Below are positions 1 to 7,912 of a stretch of 64,000 nucleotides of DNA, one piece after another. Under the pieces are notes generated by a model that worked only from the letters and a program-made list of their open reading frames with translations, had not been told where the DNA came from and did not search any database. The DNA is from Sporomusaceae bacterium. GTDB lineage: Bacteria > Bacillota_C > Negativicutes > Sporomusales_B > UBA7701. Every line of letters begins with the position of its first letter. The stretch's first letter is position 1. Position numbers and translations under genes: made by a program. Location of the stretch: the NCBI GenBank assembly GCA_022839045.1, contig JALHDI010000010.1:38179-102178 (forward strand), given 5' to 3'.

Positions 1-331
1 AGTCCTCAAGGCTGGGCGACAACATCCGGCTTCCCCCTCTCAGAGCGACAAGGCTTGGGCGGCAATCCCGCCAGATTACTCTCACATGTCGCATCCGGCC
101 AATTTCAGCTTGCCGTAATCCCTTCTCTTTTCTATATGAGGCTTACCTACAGCATATGCGTCCGGAAGATTAGGAAGCGCGGGGGCGACTTTAGCGAATT
201 CCCCGGCTACTCGCTTCCTTCGCAATACTGAAAAAAAACTGGGGGAGCATTAAGCTCCCCCTTTTAGGGAATCCTCCAACGGCTTGCCATACGCCGTATA
301 TATAAGCTCTTCCTTCACACTGATCCCGGTA
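1..331. other. Left-edge stretch without a recognisable gene
   Basis: No gene is recognised here. One plus-strand frame is open from base 1 to a TGA at 229-231 (76 codons) and is followed by an intrinsic terminator, so it could be the 3' end of a gene entering from outside. The translated residues match no family I know, and an open frame of this length can occur by chance. Confidence 0.3.
241..265 (+). terminator. Intrinsic terminator
   Basis: A perfect 8-bp stem, GGGGGAGC (241-248) and GCTCCCCC (254-261), closes a 5-nt loop and is followed by TTTT. It would end a plus-strand transcript arriving from before the window. Confidence 0.75.
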
Positions 332-451
332 TCAAAAGGCTGTCAGCACGTTTCTCAAAGCAGCTAACGCAACGTCATAGCTGTTTTGGGCTTTAATCAG
401 GTTTTGTTTGGCGTTCGCCAGTTTAAAGCGTATTCCCCATTTTTTAAAGAA
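332..451 (-). pseudogene. C-terminal remnant of a TolC-family outer-membrane efflux protein
   Basis: On the minus strand the frame ending at the TGA at 332-334 reads KLANAKQNLIKAQNSYDVAL and then AALRNVLTAF. This is the coiled-coil signature of TolC-type efflux proteins (N-L-x-x-A-Q-N-x-Y-x-x-A-L). No start and no preceding beta-barrel or hairpin domain exists upstream, so only about 35-40 C-terminal codons survive. Family assignment rests on this short motif. A TolC relic fits a diderm Firmicute. Confidence 0.5.
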
Positions 452-540
452 TGCTCTTCACCCCCTCCCCCGCCGGGAAAGGGTTTTTGTGTCTCACCCT
501 AGAATGCCTTCAAAAGCCAAGTATTCAAAGGAGGGTAGTT

Positions 541-870
541 ATGAAAGTAGGTATCATACGCTGTCAGCAAACAGAGGATTTATGTCCAGGCACTACTGAT
601 TTCAAGGTAGCCAAGGAAGGAACCCTTGCGTTCCAGGGAACAGGACCGGTTGAGGTTATTGGATTTGTGTCCTGTGGCGGATGTCCCGGCAAAAGGGCGG
701 TAGCCCGAGCGAAGATGCTCGTTGAAAGAGGAGCGGAGGCGGTTGTGTTCGCGTCCTGTATCGCTAAAGGCAATCCGATTGGTTTTCCTTGTCCGAACTT
801 CGCCAAAATGAAGGAAGCAGTGGGGAAAAAAGTCGGGCAAGACATAAAGATTATTGATTGGACGCACTAA
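541..870 (+). CDS. CGGC-domain small protein
   Basis: This encodes 109 residues. The ATG at 541 is chosen because AAAGGAGGG lies just upstream; a longer frame to 451 has no such site. The protein belongs to the CGGC-domain family, whose motif CGGCPGKRA is visible near residues 40-48, with further cysteines near the N-terminus (RCQQTEDLC), near FASC and in PCPNF. Such cysteine patterns suggest metal or thiol chemistry in the cytoplasm, but the function of the family is not established. It is a single-gene unit with its own terminator, and its neighbours point to a metal or thiol-stress context. Confidence 0.75.
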   Translation: MKVGIIRCQQTEDLCPGTTDFKVAKEGTLAFQGTGPVEVIGFVSCGGCPGKRAVARAKMLVERGAEAVVFASCIAKGNPIGFPCPNFAKMKEAVGKKVGQDIKIIDWTH

Positions 871-890
871 AAGCCCTTTGGGCTTTTTTT
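871..890. terminator. Bidirectional intrinsic terminator
   Basis: AAGCCC-TTT-GGGCTT followed by a T run sits directly after the stop of the CGGC gene. The preceding A-rich bases let the same hairpin work on the minus strand for the permease gene ending at 929. Confidence 0.75.
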
Positions 891-928
891 GCTAAATAGA
901 AGCGAATATCAGAATCCCTCCAAGCTGG

Positions 929-1471
929 CTACTTAGCCTGGCCGGCTTCCGAATGCTTCCGGTACAATTCGTCCTTATCCCCGGCGGAAATTACGCGATC
1001 GAGGAAAAAGGCGATGGCGACAATGGCGGCCAGGCTCAAAAACCAGCGGGTGATCGCGAAAGCCTGGCCGAGAAACTGCATCTCGAACAGGAACATCGGG
1101 ATTTTCAGCGTGGACCATGCGCCGATAAAGACCATAACATTGAAAAAGCTCGCCCCTTTGCGCAGCATGACGGCCGCGACGGGAAAGGCCGCGTACAGCG
1201 GGCCAGCCGCGACCGCTCCGAGGAGCACGGCCAGAGAGAGGCCGGTGATGCCTGATGAGGGCCCGAGATGGGCGATGACTTTCTCGCGCGGCACCCATAC
1301 GTCCAGCAGCCCGAGCAGCAGGAACACCGGCGGAACGAAGCTAAGCATCTCCAGGAAGCTCTCTTTCGTCCGGTGCGCCACCTCCAGCCCTAGTGTCCGG
1401 TCCCAGAGCATGATCGCAATGTCGACCGCCAGAAATACGAGAACCCATTTGTAACGTAAGAGAGTATTCAT
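929..1471 (-). CDS. ArsP-type permease, second half
   Basis: A 180-residue membrane protein with several hydrophobic helices, resembling one half of the permease family PF03773 (ArsP/DUF318). Its start overlaps the stop of the preceding permease half by an ATGA (1468-1471), so the two are translationally coupled and presumably form one transporter. It contains the family's GP-x-Y-A-A-F-P motif near residue 100. ArsP proteins export trivalent organoarsenicals and other members have unknown substrates. The link to an ArsR-like regulator supports metalloid or metal export but does not fix the substrate. Confidence 0.7.
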   Translation of the reverse strand: MNTLLRYKWVLVFLAVDIAIMLWDRTLGLEVAHRTKESFLEMLSFVPPVFLLLGLLDVWVPREKVIAHLGPSSGITGLSLAVLLGAVAAGPLYAAFPVAAVMLRKGASFFNVMVFIGAWSTLKIPMFLFEMQFLGQAFAITRWFLSLAAIVAIAFFLDRVISAGDKDELYRKHSEAGQAK

Positions 1472-1950
1472 GTACCGATCACCACCCAGAGAATATAGGC
1501 CACAATAAAAGCGAAGACAAAGCTGAAGGAGTTACGGTACAGGGCGATCCTTGAGTTGAAGAACTGGCTCTCCAAGGGAGCGGTCACCACTCCTACCATC
1601 ATGAGCGTGGAAACGAAAACGGCAATCTGAAGGATGCCCGCGCCCATATCAAGAATCGCCTTCGCCAGTGGAAAAGCGATAAAGCCGGGAATCAGCGTGA
1701 CCGCACCGACAACGCCGGCGACCAGCATGCCGACGATGCCGCTTTCCTTGCCGATGATCGTCGAAACCAGCGCCGGGGATACTATCGCCAGCATAATGCC
1801 GATGGCCAGCAGAATGACGGCGAAAGCCGGCAGGATATTCTCGAAGGCTTTCCAGGCTTTCGTCAACCCCTGTTTTGTTTTCTTCGTATCTTTCGAATAC
1901 GACCATATGAGCGCGATACCGGCAACGACATAGAATAAGAGAATGTCCAT
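1468..1950 (-). CDS. ArsP-type permease, first half
   Basis: A 160-residue integral membrane protein with about four to five helices. It contains a P-G-F-I-A-F-P motif in the middle that mirrors the GPLYAAFP motif of its downstream partner, as expected for the two related halves of PF03773 permeases. It lies in a minus-strand unit ArsR-like gene, this gene, second half, with short spacings. Full-length homologues carry both halves in one chain; here they are separate but coupled genes. Confidence 0.7.
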   Translation of the reverse strand: MDILLFYVVAGIALIWSYSKDTKKTKQGLTKAWKAFENILPAFAVILLAIGIMLAIVSPALVSTIIGKESGIVGMLVAGVVGAVTLIPGFIAFPLAKAILDMGAGILQIAVFVSTLMMVGVVTAPLESQFFNSRIALYRNSFSFVFAFIVAYILWVVIGT

Positions 1951-1959
1951 ATGATACCT

Positions 1960-2409
1960 TTACTCCGCCTCTTTTCTCTCACAATGATGAGTGTCCTGCT
2001 CGCCGTCCTTGACCTGCTCCTTGCCGTACTTCCCAGTGGCGTCTCTCCGCCTTTCCGGGTGTTCGCAATTACATTTACACATCGCGTTCCGCCTCCCGTC
2101 GGTTTGACCGGACGCTTCCCGCCAACAGCCGCCCTGGCGGCCCGGCGATAAATTCGACAGCGCATTAAATTGCGCCGCAGCTTGCGCAAGCATCTCCCTG
2201 TCTACCGCGTAATGGGTCCAGTAACCCCGCTTCTCGCCTTTCAACAGTCCTCCCTTCCGTAATGCCTGGATATGCTGGGAAACGGCCGCGTCGGATACTC
2301 CGAGCCGCCTTGCCAGCGCACCGACACAGTAATCATGCTCCAGGAGGAGCATGACGATCTTAAACCGGGTTTCGTCAGCTAATAATCTGCACATTTCAGC
2401 AAGGTTCAT
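1960..2409 (-). CDS. ArsR/SmtB-family repressor with Cys/His-rich tail
   Basis: The first ~80 residues form a winged helix with the ArsR-type recognition region (VSDAAVSQHIQALRKGGLL). The tail is unusual: it is polar and contains CKCNCEHPE and a terminal HHCERK, a likely metal or metalloid sensing patch. The ATG at 2409 is preferred over a GTG three codons earlier because GGTG is well spaced before it. It heads the permease unit and has an inverted repeat just upstream, so autoregulation with derepression by a metal(loid) is the natural inference. Confidence 0.8.
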   Translation of the reverse strand: MNLAEMCRLLADETRFKIVMLLLEHDYCVGALARRLGVSDAAVSQHIQALRKGGLLKGEKRGYWTHYAVDREMLAQAAAQFNALSNLSPGRQGGCWREASGQTDGRRNAMCKCNCEHPERRRDATGKYGKEQVKDGEQDTHHCERKEAE

Positions 2410-2428
2410 TTTTATCACCGCTTAACCA

Positions 2429-2446
2429 ATTAAGATTTTGCTTAAT
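2429..2446. promoter_or_regulatory. Probable ArsR-type operator
   Basis: ATTAAG-6 nt-CTTAAT is a perfect inverted repeat 20 bp upstream of the ArsR-like start. AT-rich imperfect dyads of this form are typical SmtB/ArsR operators. Confidence 0.55.
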
Positions 2447-2547
2447 TATATCATCGACGGTTTCGATATGCAACTGTTTTCCAGACCGACGTACCTAGAC
2501 CAGGATTGCTTGCCACCTCGGTCTTAGCCTGGTGTCGGGAGACCCTT

Positions 2548-2598
2548 CCTCATGACAAGAAGAAGAGCGGCAATGCCGCTCTTCTTCTTGTCATGAGG
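2548..2598. terminator. Perfect 51-bp hairpin
   Basis: A 25-bp perfect inverted repeat with a single central base spans 2548-2598 (core halves 2551-2572 and 2574-2595). It separates the ArsR unit's upstream region from the end of the MBL gene at 2615. It can fold in RNA from either strand. There is no clean T tract, so it may terminate poorly and could instead protect the 3' end. Confidence 0.5.
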
Positions 2599-2614
2599 GA
2601 TGATCGACCGCTTT

Positions 2615-3448
2615 TCAGCATTCGATGACGCTGCCGACGAAGGCGGTCTTGTAACGCGTCCCGAGCAGGCCGGCCAGCCGGGTCATCATGGGAAAGGCCG
2701 TGCAGTGGTTCGCGGCGACGAACTCGGGCTCGAAAGCCAGCAGGTCGTTGAGCGTTTTTTCCTGTTCCTCCCGCGAGGCGGGCCCGAGATGGGTGCCGCC
2801 CACCCAGCCGGCCAGTTTCCGGGTCGACGTGACCGCCAGGCCGTAGCGGATGATGTTGATCATGCCGGAGTGGGCGCAACCGCTTATCACAATCAGCTTG
2901 TCATCCCTCACGCCGAAAGAGGCGAGGTCGTCCTCGATCCGGTCCTGGATTGCTTCCTGGCCTTGTTTCGTCACGAGCCTGGTATCGCCTTGCCAGTACG
3001 GGATAACACGCGGGATCGCGCCGCTCACCCAGAAATCGACGTCCACTTTTGCCGGCTCGGTCACGAACCGCCAGTCGGCTCCCAACGCCGCGAGCTGTTC
3101 CCGGCTGTTCGGAATGCCGATGAACGATTCGGCGTTCCCGGAACAGGAAAACCTGGGCTTGAAGGCGGCGGGATGGATGTACACGGGGATTGCCTTGCGC
3201 GCTTCCTGCAGGATATGGCAGAGGCCGCCGGTGTGGTCGTAGTGGCCGTGGCTGATGACGACGGCGTCCAGGTCCGACGCATGGTGCCCAAGGAGGTGGA
3301 GGTTGTTGAGGACTGCGGCTGTCTGGCCACAGTCCATCAGGATTTTTTTCTCACCGGTCTCGACCAGCATGGACAGACCGTGCTCGGCCAGGAACGGCGA
3401 CCGCGATCCGGGGGGAATGTAGTTGTCTATCACGACGGTGATTCTCAT
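2615..3448 (-). CDS. MBL-fold metallohydrolase
   Basis: A 277-residue protein of the metallo-beta-lactamase fold. The metal-binding motif SHGHYDHTGG lies around residue 64, with later histidines in SGCAHSG and in AANHCTAF. This arrangement resembles the MptA/ribofuranosylaminobenzene-phosphate-synthase-like MBL group; the true substrate is unknown. The start at 3448 is set by a GAGGAGG that overlaps the stop of the tiny upstream reading frame; the longer upstream extension is arginine-rich and not protein-like. It is probably cytoplasmic, as no signal peptide is seen. Confidence 0.75.
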   Translation of the reverse strand: MRITVVIDNYIPPGSRSPFLAEHGLSMLVETGEKKILMDCGQTAAVLNNLHLLGHHASDLDAVVISHGHYDHTGGLCHILQEARKAIPVYIHPAAFKPRFSCSGNAESFIGIPNSREQLAALGADWRFVTEPAKVDVDFWVSGAIPRVIPYWQGDTRLVTKQGQEAIQDRIEDDLASFGVRDDKLIVISGCAHSGMINIIRYGLAVTSTRKLAGWVGGTHLGPASREEQEKTLNDLLAFEPEFVAANHCTAFPMMTRLAGLLGTRYKTAFVGSVIEC

Positions 3449-3459
3449 TTTGCGCCTCC

Positions 3460-3624
3460 TCACATCGTAAAGGCGTAGAACAGACCGGCGGCGATACGTG
3501 GATTGAGAACGAGTTCGCCGCCGCCGATCGCCATACCCGTCCAGACGATTCCGGGACCGAGAATGGCGAACATTTCCCAACCGCGCGGCGGATTTTGTCT
3601 TAAGGTACCGTCCCGATTTTGCAT
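3460..3624 (-). pseudogene. N-terminal fragment of an Nramp-like transporter (54 codons)
   Basis: A 54-codon frame starts at the ATG at 3624 and ends with TGA at 3460-3462. It contains FAILGPGIVWTGMAIGGGEL followed by VLNPRIAAGLF, which matches the first membrane segment of Nramp-related transporters (G-P-G ... G-G-E-L-V-L-x-P-R). It then stops, where homologues continue for about 400 residues. The remaining ten or more helices are absent, so this is read as a truncated gene or a very small membrane protein. The MBL gene's ribosome site overlaps its end. Confidence 0.5.
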
Positions 3625-4034
3625 AAGCTTCACCCTCTCCGATTATTTTTCACATTGATACTTCCATAATATTCCTTTAATTATATAATAAGATAAGGCC
3701 ATAGGCGTTTCAATTGATGATAGTTACAATCTGCGGATAATTTTCGCCGAATATTTAGGCATAACGCACAAGCCAAGGGATGAAAACCGTGATAATCAGC
3801 GAGAATCTTGCTCAATAGATTGTAGAAACTGCCATGCACGCCGTGCACAGAAACGTTAACACATTCCCTCTCTATAGCGAGTCTAAGTCAGGCAATAATC
3901 CAGTTATAGAAATTAGGTTAGGAATGGTAAGCAAAAGACAAAAATCAAGACTTCTCGTTTTTTCGCGAAGAGGCCCGGTAGACAAATACCATACATGTGC
4001 GGAGTAGCGGTAGGCTATAAAAGGAGGTGCGACA
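3625..4034. other. Intergenic region between divergent genes
   Basis: About 400 bases without a gene. The half nearest 3650-3760 is AT-rich and probably carries minus-strand promoter elements. Bases 4020-4027 hold the AAGGAGGT ribosome site of the downstream methyltransferase. No strong repeat or riboswitch was recognised. Confidence 0.4.
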
Positions 4035-4994
4035 ATGCTTTTTAACCGGATTTCCCATCGATACGACCGGTGGTATGCGACGCCGCGCGGGAGAATAATC
4101 GATGCCGCGCAAAAAGAACTGATTTTCGATTTAGCCAGGGTTCTACCCGGGGAGAAGATACTCGATCTAGGCTGCGGCACAGGCAATTACAGCCTTGAGA
4201 TGGCGCGTCGCGGCAGCCTGGTCACCGGCGCCGACATCTCGGACGGCATGCTCTCAGAAGCGAAGCGCAAGGCTGAAGCCCTCGGCTTGTCGATCGATTG
4301 GGTGCAGGCCGATTGCACTGATCTGCCCTTTGCCTCCGGGACTTTCGACGCGGTTGTCACCGTAACTGCGCTGGAATTCGTGAACGACCCGCGAGGCGCT
4401 TTGCTCGAGGGCATGCGGGTGCTGAAGCCCGGCGGACGCATCGTTGCCGGCGTGTTGACCCGTAACAGCGCCTGGGGCAGGCACTATCAAGAGGAGGGGG
4501 AGCGGAATCCCGACAGCGTTTTTGCTTCGGCCCGTCTGTTTACCAAACCCGAACTGACCGGCCTTCTACCCTGCTGTTGCGGAATCCGCGCCGGATCGTT
4601 CATCTCCCCCGGGCCGCCTGAGCTTAATCCCGTAGAAGCTTCTTCCCTGGAAGAAATGATTGACACCCGATACCCCAAAGGTGCGCAACCCCCGACCGAA
4701 CCCGATTTTCTCACGGCCCGCTGGGAAAAACCCGATGTTGATGGACCCCGTTTGGCCTGTCAGTTGGCCCTTTACCCCCTTGGCACCGACGCGATCGGTC
4801 ACGCCGTTAAAAAGGCGTTGCGCGTCTTGGCGTGCTACCCCGTATCTTTCGATATCGGCGGTATGAGTACTGTTGTTACCGGTACCGCCGCTGCCGTGTG
4901 GACGGCGGTCTGGGCCCTCGCCGATCGGGCCGCGGAAAATGGCCTTGAAGTGGTGATCAACGCCAGTTTCTCCAACAGGTGCGGATGCAAATAG
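4035..4994 (+). CDS. SAM-dependent methyltransferase fused to a YkoF-like domain
   Basis: The 319 residues show two parts. Residues ~1-200 form a class I methyltransferase with the SAM loop ILDLGCGTG at about 42-50, the acidic GADIS strand end, and a QADCTDLPF motif. Residues ~240-319 (LACQLALYPLG onward) resemble the YkoF/MTH1187 family, which binds thiamine or its pyrimidine precursor, and end in a cysteine motif (RCGCK). AAGGAGGTG precedes the ATG at 4035. The gene converges on an ABC importer of the THI5/SsuA class, so a shared small-molecule ligand is plausible. Methyl acceptor unknown. Confidence 0.7.
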   Translation: MLFNRISHRYDRWYATPRGRIIDAAQKELIFDLARVLPGEKILDLGCGTGNYSLEMARRGSLVTGADISDGMLSEAKRKAEALGLSIDWVQADCTDLPFASGTFDAVVTVTALEFVNDPRGALLEGMRVLKPGGRIVAGVLTRNSAWGRHYQEEGERNPDSVFASARLFTKPELTGLLPCCCGIRAGSFISPGPPELNPVEASSLEEMIDTRYPKGAQPPTEPDFLTARWEKPDVDGPRLACQLALYPLGTDAIGHAVKKALRVLACYPVSFDIGGMSTVVTGTAAAVWTAVWALADRAAENGLEVVINASFSNRCGCK

Positions 4995-5021
4995 CGGTCA
5001 CTTTGCTTACATACTCTTACA

Positions 5022-5981
5022 TCAGAGCTTGTTCATGTCGACAATGACCGAGTCGATCACGATCTTGCGTTTCAGCAGCCCGTTCTGCACGAGAAAATCC
5101 TGCGTTTTCTCAAGTTCCTTCCTGTCGGCCGCGGAAATCGCCGGATTGAAGTCGTACCAGGGGTACATCCTGCGGACGCCGGCGACCGACAGGCCCGTTT
5201 CCTCCGCCGCCAGCCGGTACACTTCCTCGGGGTGTTCCTTCATATACTTCAGGCTGTCGTTGTGTACCTTCATGTAGCGGCGGACGAGGTCGGGATGCCC
5301 GGTCAGGAAAGCGTTGCGCACGGCGATCACGATGGTGGCGTCTAGCAGCCCTTCGCCGGTGGCGATAATGCGGGCCCCGTTCTCCAGCGCCTTCGGGACG
5401 GCCGGGCCGGCGACGAGGGCCGCGTCCACCCCGGCGGAGAAGAGCGCCGTTACCGCCTGGGGAATGGGCATATTGACGAAATTGGTGTCGGCAACGGCCA
5501 TATTCTGCTTAGCCAGAGCGGCGATCAACAGCTGGTGCAGGATCGTCCCTTTCGGTCCGGCTATTTTTTTGCCCTTGAGATCGGCCACCGATTTTATCCG
5601 CTGATCCTTGGCCATTATCGCGAAGGCCTGCGGCGCCCGGCTGTAGATGCCGATTATCTTCAGATCGACGCCGTTGGCGGCCGCCAGGATTGCCGATGTA
5701 CCGCCGAGGGCGTTGCAGAAATCGAGCGAACCGGCGGCGAGCGCCTCGGTCATTTTCGGCCCTTCCAGTATTTCCGGGAAAGCCACTTTGATGTTGTCCC
5801 CGCCGAATTCCTTTTCGAAAAGCCCCAACTTCTTCTCCACTATCGAGGGAACGTTCAAAGGGAGCTTAACGTAGGAAATATTGATCATCCCGACCTGCTG
5901 CGCTTTTTCCCCGGGCGAGCCGCAGCCGAACGACGAAATAGCCAGCATGCCTATCAGCAGGCAGGCAAGTACTCTCTTCAT
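5022..5981 (-). CDS. ABC importer substrate-binding lipoprotein (NMT1/THI5, SsuA-like)
   Basis: A 319-residue lipoprotein. The signal MKRVLACLLIGMLAISSFGC has a lipobox ending at Cys20, so the mature protein is anchored outside the cytoplasmic membrane. The body matches the NMT1/THI5-like periplasmic-binding fold (PILEGPKMTEALAAGSLDF, then ALGGTSAILAAANG). Such proteins carry thiamine pyrimidines, sulfonates, taurine or nitrate. The start at 5981 is chosen for the signal peptide. It is last in an operon after the ATPase, and the YkoF-like fusion next door tilts the inference towards a thiamine-related ligand. Confidence 0.8.
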   Translation of the reverse strand: MKRVLACLLIGMLAISSFGCGSPGEKAQQVGMINISYVKLPLNVPSIVEKKLGLFEKEFGGDNIKVAFPEILEGPKMTEALAAGSLDFCNALGGTSAILAAANGVDLKIIGIYSRAPQAFAIMAKDQRIKSVADLKGKKIAGPKGTILHQLLIAALAKQNMAVADTNFVNMPIPQAVTALFSAGVDAALVAGPAVPKALENGARIIATGEGLLDATIVIAVRNAFLTGHPDLVRRYMKVHNDSLKYMKEHPEEVYRLAAEETGLSVAGVRRMYPWYDFNPAISAADRKELEKTQDFLVQNGLLKRKIVIDSVIVDMNKL

Positions 5982-6000
5982 ATTAACACCTCTTAACACT

Positions 6001-6729
6001 TCATTCAAAACTCGCGCCCCGCAGCGAATCCAGCAGGCTTGACCGCAGTCGATAAAACGCTTCGCTCGCCTTGTCGTACGGGTACGGGAACGGCACCGCC
6101 AGATCACGGACAATCGCGCCGTTTTCCATCACGAGGACCCGCTGCCCGAGAATCAGCGCCTCATCGATGTCATGAGTGACGAAAAGGATGGTCTTGTTGT
6201 ATTTCTGATATATGTTCACCAGTTCGTCCTGGAGGTTGCGCCGCGTGAATGCGTCGAGGGCGCTAAGGGGTTCGTCCATCAGTATAATGTCCGAACTGTA
6301 GCATAAGGCTCTCCCCAGCGCGACCCGCTGGGCCATGCCTCCCGATATCTGGGACGGGTAGGCTCCCCGGAAAGGGCCGAGGCCGAGCACTTCCAGGTGA
6401 TGCCCCACAGCCTTTCTTATCTCGTCCTGCGCTTCATGTCTCATGGACAGAGCAATGTTCTGCTCGACGTTCAGCCACGGCATGAGCCGCGGCTCCTGAA
6501 ACACCATGCCCACCCGCGCGGCCGGCGGATTGAAGACCACCTCGCCCGCAGACTGCTGTTCCAGGCCGGCGATAATCCTCAGCAAAGTCGTCTTGCCGCA
6601 GCCGCTTCTGCCCACGATTGTGACGAAGCTGCCTCGCTCCACGGCAAGATCGACGCCGGCCAGAGCCTCGATCGTCTGTCCCTGCAGCGTATATCGCTTA
6701 CAGAGCCCCTTTAGCGCTAAAGCTGTCAT
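6001..6729 (-). CDS. ABC importer ATPase (SsuB/TauB/ThiZ-like)
   Basis: A 242-residue nucleotide-binding subunit with Walker A GRSGCGKTT near residue 39, the Q-loop in VFQEPRLMPW, the signature SGGMAQRVALGRAL, Walker B IILMDEPLSALD and the switch His in FVTHDIDEA. This is the SsuB/TauB family architecture, energising import with the adjacent permease and binding protein. It overlaps the permease gene by about 30 bp, so they are co-translated. Confidence 0.88.
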   Translation of the reverse strand: MTALALKGLCKRYTLQGQTIEALAGVDLAVERGSFVTIVGRSGCGKTTLLRIIAGLEQQSAGEVVFNPPAARVGMVFQEPRLMPWLNVEQNIALSMRHEAQDEIRKAVGHHLEVLGLGPFRGAYPSQISGGMAQRVALGRALCYSSDIILMDEPLSALDAFTRRNLQDELVNIYQKYNKTILFVTHDIDEALILGQRVLVMENGAIVRDLAVPFPYPYDKASEAFYRLRSSLLDSLRGASFE

Positions 6730-7477
6730 TGTTCACCTTCTCTCCGGTCCAGGGCACGATAAGACGGGAAAAACGGAGGAACGCGTAATCGATTAAATAC
6801 CCGAACAGCCCGATGACGAGGATGCCGACGATGACGACATCGGGGCGGGACAACTGCTCGGCCTCGATTATCATATAGCCGATGCCGGCCGACGCCGCGA
6901 TCAGTTCCGCCCCGATCAGCGCCCGCCAGCTGTAGCCGAGCCCCAGACGCATGCCGAGGATGACCGACGGCAGCGACGCCGGCAGGATGATCGTCAGGAA
7001 CTGTTCCTTCTTGGTGAAGCCGAAGACTTGCCCCACCTCTACTAGCTTGGTGTCGCACTGGCGGATGCCGGCCAGGGTGTTCAGAAAAAGAGGGAAAAAA
7101 GCGGCCAGCATTATGACCGCCAGTTTGGACGCCTCGCCGATTCCCAGCCATAGGATCAGCAGCGGGATGCAGGCTATCGGCGGGATATGGCGGACGAAGT
7201 GCAGCAGGGGGTCGACATAGGGAATAAGCCGCCTGTTCATACCCAGTACGACCGCAAGGGGAAAGGCGACGAGAAACGTGAGGCAGAACCCGCCAAGCAC
7301 CCGGTACAGGCTTGTAGCCACATGGTCGGCAAGCACGCCCTGCTCGAACAGCAGCAGGGCGGTCCGGGCCACGCCAGCCGGCGATGGGAGCAGATAGCTG
7401 TTCACCATCTGTAGGCCGGAAGCAACCAGCCACCACAGTAAAAAAAGCATTGGCAGGAATAACCCCTTGAACGTCAC
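6698..7477 (-). CDS. ABC importer permease (SsuC/TauC/ThiX-like)
   Basis: A membrane permease of about 259 residues with about six helices and the cytoplasmic EAA-type loop (TLAGIRQCDTKLVEVGQVFG). GTG at 7477 is preferred because GGGGAGAGG lies just upstream; a TTG at 7507 would add ten residues and has only a weak site. With the ATPase and binding protein it makes a complete importer. No TPP or other riboswitch was recognisable in the short leader. Confidence 0.82.
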   Translation of the reverse strand: MTFKGLFLPMLFLLWWLVASGLQMVNSYLLPSPAGVARTALLLFEQGVLADHVATSLYRVLGGFCLTFLVAFPLAVVLGMNRRLIPYVDPLLHFVRHIPPIACIPLLILWLGIGEASKLAVIMLAAFFPLFLNTLAGIRQCDTKLVEVGQVFGFTKKEQFLTIILPASLPSVILGMRLGLGYSWRALIGAELIAASAGIGYMIIEAEQLSRPDVVIVGILVIGLFGYLIDYAFLRFSRLIVPWTGEKVNNDSFSAKGAL

Positions 7478-7531
7478 CGTCAGCCTCTCCCCAGTTATTG
7501 GTATCAAGATTTCTTTTTTACTTCTACCGCC

Positions 7532-7630
7532 TCATGCCGCTAATCCTCTTTCTTTGCCGTGAATTAACGCCTGCAGATCGTCGGCCGCTCTCCGGATGAG
7601 TTCCCTGCGTGCTTCCTCCAGCAATGACAT
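7532..7630 (-). CDS. Small ORF of 32 codons, unknown
   Basis: An ATG at 7630 preceded by AAAGGAAAAGG opens a 32-codon frame (MSLLEEARRELIRRAADDLQ, then a short tail). It starts 12 bp after the Fe-S domain gene and would form one charged amphipathic helix. I recognise no family. It could be a real small protein or the remnant of a larger gene. Confidence 0.35.
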   Translation of the reverse strand: MSLLEEARRELIRRAADDLQALIHGKERGLAA

Positions 7631-7642
7631 ATGCCTTTTCCT

Positions 7643-7912
7643 TTACTTGTCGTTATTATCGTTGCTTTCCGGCAATGACGGCGGCAGTTTGCCCGCCAAC
7701 CGTACCATATCTTCCGCCAGATCGCGGACTTTTTCGCGGAGTTTGAATACGCAATCCGTCTCCGTCGCCGTCCCTTGGACGATGTCCTCGGCCAGAGCCT
7801 TGCAGTTCGGCGAACCACACGAGCCGCAGTCGAGGCCGGGGAGGTTTTTCAGCGTCTTTTCCATCAACTCCACCTTGTACATCGCCCGGAAGATGTTCTC
7901 ATCGAGCCGCAT
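7643..7912 (-). CDS. Fe-S cluster domain fragment, C-terminal part of the frameshifted hydrogenase-like protein
   Basis: Eighty-nine residues containing LDCGSCGSPNCKALAEDIVQ followed by a fourth cysteine (TDC). This is the RnfB-type four-cysteine Fe-S domain (PF04060) that normally follows the hydrogenase core in one polypeptide. The frame overlaps the end of the upstream reading frame (7864-7912), and its ATG has no ribosome site. It is therefore best read as the displaced C-terminus of that protein rather than as an independent gene. Confidence 0.65.
   Translation of the reverse strand: MRLDENIFRAMYKVELMEKTLKNLPGLDCGSCGSPNCKALAEDIVQGTATETDCVFKLREKVRDLAEDMVRLAGKLPPSLPESNDNNDK

Noticed and set aside
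1..231. Open frame of 76 codons at the left edge as a gene end
   Set aside because: No recognisable family and chance length; only the terminator behind it hints at an arriving transcript.
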